Of a stretch of 64,000 nucleotides of DNA, positions 26,145 through 38,500 are shown piece after piece. Position numbers and translations under genes: made by a program. Under the pieces are notes generated by a model that was not told the origin of the DNA, ran no database searches, and saw nothing but the letters and a program-made list of their open reading frames with translations. The DNA comes from Mytilus californianus (Eukaryota; Mollusca; Bivalvia; Mytilida; Mytilidae), in NCBI RefSeq assembly GCF_021869535.1, contig NW_026262668.1, positions 73,677,558 to 73,741,557 on the forward strand, in the 5' to 3' direction. The stretch's first letter is position 1. Each line of letters starts with the position of its first letter.

Positions 26145-26895
26145 TTAGCTCACCTAGCCCAAAGGGCCGTATGAGCTATTGCCATCACTTGGTAACGGTC
26201 GTCCAACTTCGTCGTTTACATTTACAAAAGTCTTCTTTGAAACCACTGAACCAATTTCAACAAAACTTTAACTTAATGACCCTAAGGGCATCTAGTATAA
26301 GTCTTATATCTAGAAAACCTTAATAGATGGAGAAAATATTACAAGAACTCAGAATGCCAAAATCTACCGTAGGCTCCTTCCTATTTCCACCAAGATTATT
26401 AATTAACTCTTAGTATTTGCCTTTAAATGCCGATTTAAAATATTCAAGTTTTGCTCATCGATAGGTAGGTAGAAATTAACCAGCAAAAATAATCAGCTAT
26501 GCATCATCTACAAAAATGCCAATATGCCCGAAACCATTGGATGACTCCTTGTATGAGTTATTGCCCTTAAATGATGATTGTTGACTTCTTAACGGGTTAT
26601 TGCCTATTATCTTGTAGTTTATAATAGATAGGTAGGAACTGTGATCAGAAAAAAATGATCAGCTATACAAGATATACAAGGAGTTGTTGCCCTTAAATTT
26701 TTATTTTTACTAATTTTCGAGTTTTTGCCTGTTATCCCGAAAAAATAAGATAGATAGAAACTGTAAACAGCAAAAATGCTGAACAATACTACCAGAATGC
26801 CGATATGACTGAAACTATTGGATGACACCTTATCATTTTAGTAGTTATTGCCCTTAAAAGATGATTTTTACTCACTAAGAGCCTCTTGTTATGTG
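26145..26895 (+). repeat. Family A element, degenerate copy
   Basis: It starts AGCTCACCTAGCCCAAAGGG near 26149, has family A phrases (AGTTATTGCCCTTAAA and AGATAGATAGAAACTGTAAA variants), and ends with TAAGAGCCTCTTGTT near 26877. It is shorter and more diverged than the 20510 copy. Confidence 0.7.
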
Positions 26896-29440
26896 ATCCA
26901 TATCGCGTTTTTCTAAGTCAACAGAGTATTGTCTCACCTGCAACACATACTACTGAAAGCAAGACATATACTGGTCTGGTGTTGGCATCAAGGTTAACTT
27001 TCTACTTTTATATACCTTAATATTAGAAGATAGAACAGCTAGATAATCTGGCATGGCATATGCAAGTTGTCCTTAAGAAATTTTCGTCACCAAGGAGAAG
27101 ACGAAAAGTAAAAACAGGTAAGACAAAGAAATTTAGACAAGGAAATCGCAAATCATTTAAAAGATCTATAAACTATTATGTGACTCACACAAGTGACCAA
27201 TGACATTGAAAATAATGGTTTAAACTCCCCGCATGGCCAAACAGATGACATTTGATAGTCTGTAATCTCATAGGTCGTGTTGTGACATTGACATTTGAAC
27301 ACTGACGTTAAAACTAAATAGGAGTCGAGCTCTCCCAAAAGCCAAACATTGAACAATGTACAATGAAAATTATAGTTCTATGGTACATATGTGAGAGTGC
27401 CACGAAAGGACAACCACCACAACACACACACTCACACGCAAACACAGATGGACGAACTTAATCCTTTTGCAACCTCTGGTTTCCCGATGGTGGATAGAAA
27501 CCACTAGAAATTAACTTACAGAGGTCATGTACTGAATGTGTAGATCAGAATGGCATGAGGTTAATTATAAAATTGCAAACTGTACATAAGAGTTCTTGAG
27601 AATTTCTCAGTTTGTATTTATTCCTGTAGTCATTAGTAAGAACAGACATGTAATGTAATATAATTAACAGAAGGAATGAGTTGTGGATCACCAGTGACAT
27701 TAAATACCTCCCATAATATTCATTGTTTATTGTATTTTCCAGCTTATCAAAGTTATTGTCGTACAACATAGGCCAAAGAAAATAAAAACAAAGCGTGAAA
27801 AATTTGGAAGAGGTCGTTACTATTCATTAATTCATTTGCTTAGTTCCTTTTATCCAGGTGAGCTTTTATAATTATTCTATGTCACCGTTGACACTAATAT
27901 TCCTTTTTGTACTACTAAGCACATTGAAAATAAAGACTGATGGACTTGCCGTTGGGACGATGTTTTATATACAGAAACTGATCAGAAACGCCTGCAATGG
28001 GAACTATGCAAATACATGTATTTTCTTGCCAGTTATTTTTTTTATATACATGTTACATGTTGCATGTTGTTACATGATGACGAATCGGCCAATCATTCTT
28101 TTGATGATCAAATACAAGTAGCTATTCCCTACAGATTAGCGTCTGAGATATCGTATTTATGGTATCAAAGGCGGAAAGTTCACTAACACATGTCAAACGA
28201 ACAAATAAAACTACACCGTGTGCTTGACGCTTAAAATATGACCATACAAAGACGGTTAGAATAAACAGCAATTGTCATAATTGAATCCATGCAGGACATC
28301 AAATTATACTGATCCTATGTAGTTTTATGCGAAAATGTTTTATTTTATGACAGTTGCCGGTATTTCGTTATAAGACACCTGCCATCAATTTTTTTTCTGA
28401 ACAAATATTTTTTTTTCAAAATTTTTTGCATCAAACATTTTTTTTTTAAATCCCCAAAACATCAATGGTCGGTGCCTTAAAAGTGATAGAAAGGATATTT
28501 GTGTATCTGTGAACCTATTTCGTTTGTCAATAACTCTTATTTGCTTTTGTGTAAAAATACAATCCAGCGAGTAATGTCTTTTTTATTATTATTATTATCA
28601 ACGGCAATGTAAGTGACTTGTAAGCAAACATAAATTATGTTTTTTGGTGTGCTTGTGTCGTTGGGTGACTGTCTCACAGATGTATACCCTTCATACCTTT
28701 TATTCGTATTCACTTACCGCGGATGTGATTTTCTGAAGCAATTGCGTGTTTTCAAATATGACAATAGCTAAACAATTTCTCTTTTTTAAATAATAATTAA
28801 ATTGCATTGCAAGTATCCAAGAGAACACGCATCCTATCTGAAAAAAAATATCTTTGAAATGATTTTCGTTTTGTTTTCTGTTCTTTTTCGAATACACATC
28901 TGCAACGTGAACCTACATGTAACTTTCTCTTTATTTTGTCTTTTATGGGTTTCTTTCTCGTCGACTCCCTGTTTTTACAGTGAAGACATTAAGCTTCAAA
29001 GAGTTCTCAATTAATAAATTGTTTCAAAGGACTTGCATTTGGAAAACAGATTGATTAAGTTATAAATCTATAGTAAATATCTGCTCCTAGTCTTTAATCT
29101 ATACGTATGCAGGCATAGACAGCTGTAGCCTCCGTCTAATGTTTCCTTAAAAGGAGTGGTTAATGTATTAGGTATCTGTAAATTAACAAAAAGATATGAA
29201 CTGTGTATTTTACTCATCCTTTAAAAACAAAGATAAACATAAATCTTTGTTATATAAACAAAACTTGTTCAAAACCACTTGCTCTTAGTATGACATTTGA
29301 ATTAATTTGCATAGTATACTTTGATTAGCACAGAAATACGCGGACGTACGAGTTGCATTACAACCATTTAGTTTGCTTTGCCTATGATTAAACATCAAAC
29401 GAAAATACATCTTCGGAGTTTACATTAAAAACGGAACATG
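26896..29440. other. Intergenic sequence upstream of the monooxygenase gene, nothing firm recognised
   Basis: There is a short CACAC-rich patch at 27410-27445 and AT-rich DNA elsewhere. Small open frames (27545-27769 reverse, 27858-28121 forward, 28700-29014) show no known family and no conserved composition. The promoter of the monooxygenase gene would lie at the right end, but no core promoter motif was convincing. Confidence 0.45.
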
Positions 29441-29529
29441 TGCTTGGATAATCCAGATACTTTTATACAAACAATTGACTGTGGGTCTTACGCAAGTATC
29501 CACCTGAAAATGAAGGATAGATAATCAAG

Positions 29530-29537
29530 ATGAACAG
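29530..29537 (+). other. Candidate first coding exon edge of the monooxygenase gene
   Basis: ATGAACAG is followed by a strong donor, GTAAGC. Its phase fits the acceptor TTTTTTTCAG at 37910-37919, giving a start M-N-R-S-L-S-Y ahead of a hydrophobic signal core. A short upstream frame (ATG at 29508, ending in TAA) would lie in the leader. If true, intron 1 is about 8.4 kb. Only an eight-base coding match supports this. Confidence 0.45.
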
Positions 29538-32500
29538 GTAAGCTTTCCATGTTTTTTTTCCTTACTAGGGTTAATAAGTAAAAGTAAATGCATGATATGA
29601 CATTGCAATTTTATTTGTTTGGTTTTTTTTTTTATATTTTGTATACAATCGAATAAAAACAGATCACGGTTTCCATGACATACGGAAACAACGAAAAAGA
29701 ATTTTCATATATACAAAGTCCGGGGAAAAACAATCTAATTGTATGAGTTTGTTTTTTGTTTGTTTTTTGATTTAAACACTTCAAATAAATTGAATGTTTT
29801 GTAGGAAAATTGAAGAGATTCAATAATTTATGATATGCATTTTAGTTTTATCGCAATGTTTACCTTTTCCATTGTATTTATAACAAGGATTTTAGATTAC
29901 ATTTTAAAAGCCATTTTCGTCATTTCTATTTAAAAGTCTTTTATGATTTTACCTGATGATAGAAATGAATGGAAGAAATGGGAAACACTTCACTCTGACA
30001 GCAACCAAGCGACTTAAAAAAACATCTATAGATCACTTCACTAAAACATGTCAAGCCATTGGTCGCTTTCAATCTAGAAAAAAATGTAAATAAATTAAAC
30101 AGACTATCAAAAATATGTGATCAACGCCTAAAGAGATAAAAACAAAAAGATAATTAAAATAACCAGTGAGGAGAATCTTGACTTGGGACAGGTATATGAA
30201 AATGTGACAGAGTTTGACTGCCACTGAAGTACGAGATATTTTATCCAAGACCGTAAATTTTCATAATAAATAAGAATTGTTGTTGGTTATTTATAATCAA
30301 GAATCGAAATAGAATATTTTTTTATTCTATTCTAATTCATTCCTCTTGTTTTAATCATGTCCATAACGATTACTGAACGGAATTGCTCAACTTACCTTAA
30401 AATAAAACCACACTAATTTTTTTGTTATTTTTTTGTTTGTTATTTGCCTAAAAATGGAGCGAGCGGTCAATATTCTTATTCTTCATTATTATCTCCAGTA
30501 AACTTAATATTCCTGACGTTGCATTTTTTTCGGTTAGGAGAAGTGTGTTTTAAATCTGACATTTGAACAATTTAACCCAACAGTATTAACGGTTTATATT
30601 TTTATCAACATCTTTCGGATAATTTAGTCGAAAACCTACATTTTTGTCAGCTAATGTTCCTAGACACAGATAACAACGAGAAAACCTTGTATGTTTGTTA
30701 TTTGCCTAAAAATGGAGCGAGCGGTCAATATTCTTATTCTTCATTATTATCTCCAGTAAACTTAATATTCCTGACGTTGCATTTTTTTCGGTTAGGAGAA
30801 GTGTGTTTTAAATCTGACATTTGAACAATTTAACCCAACAGTATTAACGGTTTATATTTTTATCAACATCTTTCGGATAATTTCGTCGAAAACCTACATT
30901 TTCTTATATATCATTAGGAAATGGTACCGTGGTATCAAATAGGCTTTACTATATGCATTGAAATTGTTTCAGTTTTTTATCTAAATTTGTCGTTTGATTG
31001 ACTCCATCAATTAAATCGAAGTAAAACTATTTTTAAAAAATGCCGTAATTGAGATAGTCTGCTGAGTGAGAAATATATATATTTTTTTGGTCGGGGCGTT
31101 TCCAAAGTTCTATGGAGAAAATATATTAAAGGGTTTTCATCAACAAAAAATAACGACAGAGTAGATTTAGATTGATTTTTTAAAAAACTTTTGCAATAAA
31201 ACGACAACGACTGATCACAATTCTGATGTATCTTTGGGCTCACCAGTTCGGAAGAAAAAAATCATCCATGACTCGTGGAATCCTGTTAGATTGGACAAGG
31301 ATAGTGATTATCTCAAGAAACCAAATTAATTATACAACAGTAGATGAAGAAAATGAATATATTAACTTTACTGTAAGTTCAATTTGAGGATTTCTCTTAT
31401 TTTATTTTATTTTTATTTTATTTGCTAAATGGGTTTATTTGAACTTTTAAATAACATCGCTGGTTTTTTTTTTTTTTTTTTATACTAGATACAACAGTTA
31501 GTATTGAAAATGAATTCCGATATCTATATACATGAAAATCGAGCGATTTCAAATATGTGAGGGCAATTAATTTCTACAAGTGTCCTTTTAACATATTGTA
31601 ACAGAGACTTCAAAGATCTGGTGTAAGGGAGCTACCATTTGATTTTTATGGGGGAGGGGGAGGATGAAATTTGAAAAAAGGCAGGACAGGAGTTTTGAGG
31701 GAAAAAAAGGCAGGATGAGCAACTTGACAGGATGTCAATCTATGTAAAAAAAAAGTCAGGATAAACTAATAAAAAAAAATACAGAACCAAATAGAGTGAA
31801 AAATAAAAAGGCAGGACATAGATTACAACTAAAAAAAAATGCTGGACAACATTTTTCATCCTAGCCCCCCCTACAAATCAAATGGTAGCTCCCTAAACAC
31901 GAAATACCACCAAAGGACCAACTGACGAGGTTCATGACCTGGGACACCTTGGTTTTTTTTTAATTTAGACACCTTTAATATTTTGATATGTGAAACAATA
32001 CGCATGGAAATGCGGAAGGTTTCTACTCATATACAGACTTTAAGAATGTTCCTAACACATCGCTTATGATTTAGTAGTTTGGTTTTGACTTTATTGGAAA
32101 ATTATACCGCTGAAACCAAAAAATGGATTCGAAATTATCAGAGCAATGTGGTTTTATTCGATATAATATTTAGTTGCAATTGATGGATGCACATTTGTTT
32201 TGAAATTACATAAGAAAACACCATATATTACTCTGAAGTAATCAATATGGTTTTATACCGGGTAATCAAATATCATGGTTTTTTTTACCCTTTTATCTTT
32301 CTTTGAAATGGCAAAAAAAAACTTATTGTTTGAATACTCTATTATAATCAAGGCAGAATGGTATGTATTCTCTGTATATAAAAATAATGAGATGAGGTAT
32401 GATTGCCAATGAGACAACTATCCACCAGAGTTCAAATGACGTGGATGTTATCAATCATATGTCATCGTATGGCCTTCAACAATGAGCAAAACCCATACCG

Positions 32501-35500
32501 TATATAGACAGCTATAAAATGCCCCCACATAACAAAATGTGAAAAAAAATCAAACGAGAAAACTAACAGCTTAATTTATAAAAAAAAAACAATTTACGAA
32601 AAACAAATATGACAGACATGAACCCACAACTATCACTGAATTACAGCCTGCTGACTTTGGACAGGCACATAAGGATGTGTGATCGCTCAACCCTCCGCTA
32701 GCCTGGGACAGTGGTGTAACAGCGCAACATCAGAAACTGTGGTAAATGGCTTAGCTCAATAGATCGATACGAACTAGAAAAAAAAACAACTTACATAAAA
32801 ACGATAGACACAAAGCACCGATATAAGAGTACCCACATTTATTGAAAGCTAGTTCAAAGCCAATTACAACTAACAATTAAATCATGATCTCCCAGACTGT
32901 CTTTCTTACAGTTATTTTAATTGATGCGTTTTAACAAAACTATAATAAAAATCTAATCAAAGATACCAGGCTTATTATTTTGTATGCGTTTCGTCTACAA
33001 AAGACCCATCAATGACGCTCGAATCACTGACAAAGTTACAAAGGCCAAACAAAGTTAAAGTTGAATAGCATTTAGGACCAAAAATTTCGAAAGATTTAGC
33101 CAAATAAGCTATGTTCATCTATTATGGGGCAAATTTTTCGTAGTATTTCGAACAATTAAAAGTTTTGCTTAACAGTAAATTTATAAATATAGTCATAGTC
33201 TTGAATGAATCCAATGTAGAACTCGATCTAGCTAGAGACACATATAACAGAGATATATATATATATATGTCTCTGATCTAGCCATGATTTTTTTAATTGT
33301 TGATGAGCTGTCTCTTTGTTGGTGGTCAATAAATGATGAATCGTTGCATTAGAGACATGTATAGTACCCCATTATGTCTCTCACTGCATGAAGTGAAAAA
33401 TCTGAATGCAAATGTATTTGCTGCATCTCATTTAAAGCTTTCTTCTTTAATGAGAAAGGTTAATATGCTGGATATACTTACTTGAGGTATGATGAGATGA
33501 TTAAAACGGTTAATTTTCCCCTTGATAGCATTTATGTATGATTCGGCAATAAAGTGTATCGACAGGTTGTAGGCATTCCTATGGGCACCAATTGAACCCC
33601 TTCGTTAGCAGACTTGCTCTTGTACTGTAATGAATCACAGTTTATGACCAAACTCAGTAAAGACCCGTCTGAACTGCATTTAATTGATAAATTCAACAGC
33701 ACTTCTCGTTATCTTGATGATATTTTTTCGTTAAATAACCAAGAATTTTCTAAATATACTGTCGATATTTACACAAAGAAATTAACCTTAAATAAATAAA
33801 ATATAAACGGTAATAACTGTCCTTTCCTAGATTTAAATATTTCAGTTTTATATGTGAAACTCTGCACAAAAATCTACAACAAAAGGGATGATTATTCTTT
33901 TCCTATTGTTACTTTTTATTTTTTGGATGCTGATGTTCCTTTGGCACCATCTAACGGAGTTTATATATAACAACTCGTTCGCTATGCCCATGTATGTAGT
34001 CACGTTTTGGATTTCAGTGAACGTAATCTATGTATTACTGGTAAATTATGAAGTCAGGGATTTCGTTACCACAAATTAATTAAAACCTTTACTAAATTTT
34101 TCCATAGATACAAATATTTGGTTTGCGAGTTTGGCTGTGCCTGTAGAAAACTTATTTCAAACAGGATAGCATATCCTATGTTTTACGGAGATGTTGTTTA
34201 CCGAGCCCGTAAATTTAAATACGATCGATCCTGTAAATAAAATTATTCTAAAAGTTTACCAATTCAACACTTTAATTCGATTTTTAAATATTGTTTTTAT
34301 TGGTATAAATATTGACTTTGTTAATAGTAAATTAAAACCAAACTAAAATTATTGTTATATACATATGCACATTCATGTTATTCAATCTATAGATACCTGT
34401 ATTTTGCCATTGCACAATGTCATGTTTTTCTCTGACTGTTAATGACGTCGTTACACTAAATCTATTGGATGTTGGATGTGTACTGATTGATGCTTTAGTC
34501 TAAGATACATGATTTTTTTATTAGTTGTTATCGGCTTTGAACTAGCCTGTCAGTAACTACGAGTACTCTCAGATCTGTACTTAGTGTCTTTTTTGTTGTG
34601 GTGATGTAGAAAGATCCTACCACGTCCGGTCTTTGTTTTTGTTACTTGTTTTTCTGCTTTGTAACAATCTGATGAGTTAAGCCCTTTTCATCTCATTTTC
34701 ATAGTTTGTTCATAGTTTGTGCTGTTACACCACTGTCCCAGTTTAGAGGGATGGTTGGGCACCTGCAAACTTGTTTAACCCCACCACATTCTGTATGTGC
34801 CTGTCCCAAGCAATGAGCCTAAAATTCAGTGGCTGTCGTTGTTGCTGTATATTATATTTGTATTTCCTATGTTTTGTACATAAATCAGGCCTTTACTTAG
34901 TTTTCTCTTTTGAATTGTTGTACATTTGTCATTTCGGGGCCTTTTATAGCTGACTATGCGATATGGATTTTGCTCATTGTTGAAGGCCGTACGGTGACCT
35001 ATAGTTGCTAACTTCTATGTAATTTGGTCTCTGGTGGAGAGTTGTCTCATTGGCAATCATACCACATCTTCGTATTTTTATATTATAAAGAATATAGAGA
35101 TCTTAATTACTTTTTGTATACGTAGAAATGGAGATGATGGGTACACGTCAATAAGATATCAACCTAACGACGCAAAAATCAAGGTCAATGTACTATCTTT
35201 AACAATAGATAAGTGTCTATACATTATTATATAAGCGTTGAAGTTTATAGAAGTTTTTGTGTATCTCTTGATTCCAAATCAATTTAGAACTGGGGTTACT
35301 TAACATGAATAGTCATTTTAAAGGTCAAACTTAGAATAGAGCTTTAATACTAGTTTTCATCCAATGCTTGTAAATCAAAATTGATATAACATTGCACAGC
35401 ACAATACCAACGAAAAACAAAAACGCTATAAGTTGCTATAGGGTAGCATTTGTACTTTGTTTCAAATGCGTTTTCCACGTGAAACATTGCCTTTTCTGAA

Positions 35501-38500
35501 TGCGGCATCGCACATTTACAGTTTTGATAGAAATTATATGTTTCATGCATGGGTATGATATTTTTCAATGATCCAATTTTCTTGTATTGATAATTCGTTT
35601 GAAATTAATCCGTGAACACCCATCCTTTTAGTAAAATTGAATGCAATTCTCGAATTGAAAAAAGGTAACACATTACATCATGTAGTGTTCTGGTTTAGAC
35701 AACTTCACGTGTCAAAATCCACAGTCGATCATTTAAGATATTGAATGTTTTTACAAGATAACACGAGATAAAACATGTGTAAACAAAATGTTAATTATTT
35801 TTTAGTTAATTTCATGATGTTTATTCCCACCTTGCATCATTGCAAAAGCTGTTAAATCTCTAATAAAGGTAGTAATTTTAGAACTAATTCAGCAGGAAAA
35901 CCATGGCAGAAAATAAAGAGCAGAAAAGATTTCCAATAAAATATTAATGTGTCTGATATTTTATACAACTTGTTATATTTTATATTTCACCTAAACCCCA
36001 ATCGGCTTTTAAACTCTCTACTTTACTATGTAAAACAAGATTTTTCATTACTTAAGTCTATGTTGGATATCCTTGTTTTACGACTAAAACCGTCAATGAA
36101 AGATGCACATTTATATTTTTATTGCCTTTATTCACAAAATAAGTCTCCAACACAGGTTTACCAATCTTATAAGTTAAAGAAAAACGCCAGGAAATTAAAT
36201 ATTCATATGAATATTGTTTTTAGATTAACAAAACAAGAACGATAAACACAAAAGTGGTAATGGATAAAACAAGAGGCTACTGTACCAAGTCAGGAATGTG
36301 ACAGTTTTTTCCAGTTGATCCCGTTTGGTTTATATACTCAAGCGTTTGGTTTGTCGAGTTTTATGGACTTGATTTATCTCGGAATTCGGTATTTTTAATA
36401 ATAGATCTTTTTTTCCTCCTTAGTGTAATAGCCTGATACGCTCACCTATCCTATTATAGTTATCGTTCTATTATAGTTTTCGAGATAAAAGACAAAAACT
36501 GGAAAAAAAGTTTAAAAAAAACCCATTTAAGACCTCTATTAGATGTTATTTAATGATTTCCGTCACTTTGCAGTCTGTAGATCTTGTTTGCTGATCTTTT
36601 TTTTGTTCACAGTTTCTCACTATCTATTATATATTCGATATAAAGGCTAAGGGCATGTATCTCCTTCCTCAATTGTCAATTTCGCTAAAGCTGACTGATT
36701 TTTAGATCTTATTTCGCTGAACATGTTTGCTTTTTATAATTTCTCTCTATCTATTTTAGTTTCTGCCAAAAAAATTAAAAAATGGGTAAACATCGTGTCT
36801 CAAAGGCAATAACTCCTGTACTGAGGGGTCAATTGTCGATTTTGGACTGAGATGTTGACTAATTCCATTCTCAATTTTAATTTGTAGATTTTATGTTGCT
36901 GAACATTTGTCGTACAATTTTTCTGTATCTATTATAGTTCCTGCCAAAAAAATTCTAGAATAACACATATTTTGGGTATTTTGGGCGGACATTTAAATTA
37001 TAGTGTATACGTGACCGATACCATGCTATATCAAATTTAAGGAAGTTGGCAAATATCTTACAAAAAGAAATTAAAATAAAGAATAGAGCAAGCTAATGTT
37101 TTTTTTAACTTTATCTGCAGTTAATAGGTGCTGCGAGTCTTGCAGTTTTCGTATTATCTGTCAAAAGATAACAGGTATTTCTAAAAATATGGGACACTTC
37201 CCCAAATCACACCAACCACCAACAAAGAAATAAAACACACGTAAACAAGCAAGAAAAGCGGCATATGTGCTAAAGAATCTGGACTTGGTACAGATAAAAT
37301 TCAATGAGCTAAATTTGTGAATTCCAGAAAGACAACCCTACCTATCTAATCTATATATGTTTATAAACAGAACAAAGAACATATACAGTGGACAGCTACT
37401 AACAAGATTTTGCTAAATTTATGGCTTTATGTCTTAACAAGAAATTTCACAATCAAGGGTATGAAAATAAGTCATCTGTTCAAAAGTTAAGCAATACATA
37501 GTCCCAACTGTCTCTCTCTTCTAATTATATCTAACCAACCCAAACCCCACCCCACCCCACCACTCACATAAAATCAACAGGTGCCACACACTGCTTTACT
37601 GAGAAGCAACGGATTTAACCATCTGTTTTATATAGAGTTCATGTCAATGTTCTGTTTTAGTATCATTTCCTGCGTTTTATTTCGAAATTGATTTTGTCTT
37701 TCCTTCAATTCATAATTTGTTAAACAACGGGTTATAATTTCACTTTGTCATGACTAGTTTTGTAAGCTACCAAGACAGATCTGTTTAGTAAGCTCCCAAC
37801 ACAGATCTGTTTCGTAAGCTCCCAACACAGATCTGTTCCGTAAGCTCCCAACACAGATCAGTTGTTCATATTTAATTTGCATTGATAACAATGAACATAT
37901 GCACGAAATTTTTTTTCAGGAGTTTGTCATATGTGGGAATTTTACTTTGTGTAAACATCGTTCTTTCCTACAGAGCTTATCAAAACCTGATACCAAATGG
38001 CAACAAAGTACCACACCCTTGTAATAAAGGTCAAACATGGCAAGGAGTTGGACACAGGCAAAATGACGGAGGAGATGAGCAGAATCCCTTCGGTATCGAC
38101 TTTCAACAAGTTGGAGAGGTATCTTCCACAACATAGACCAAATCATGATACATAAATTGTTTCAAAATGAAAAAAAAACTTAATTGTGTTGGAGCTTATT
38201 GTAGGAAAATAAGACCAATTCTAGATATTTTTTGCATGATTAGACTATCTGATGCGCAACTGCATGAAAATCACGGTGTTTAAAGACCTTAAATGTAGAC
38301 GAAACCCTTACACAGTCGTTCAGCTATCAAAAATAATGTTTTAAGTATTATTTTTACACTATATTCTCATTTTACTGTCAATAAAACATGTATGTAATTG
38401 CAAATATTTTATTTTTTGGTTGAAATATATTTTTATCTCAGATATTACTCAATCTCACACAAGACAACAAAACTACACAACCAATACAATCAATTAAAAA

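Noticed and set aside
33614-33799. Reverse transcriptase frame as a living gene
   Set aside because: Stop just after GIPMGTN, frame breaks downstream, and only part of the domain is present.
35949-36245. 98-codon forward frame
   Set aside because: No recognised motif, AT-rich, and it lies between repeat relics in a probable intron.
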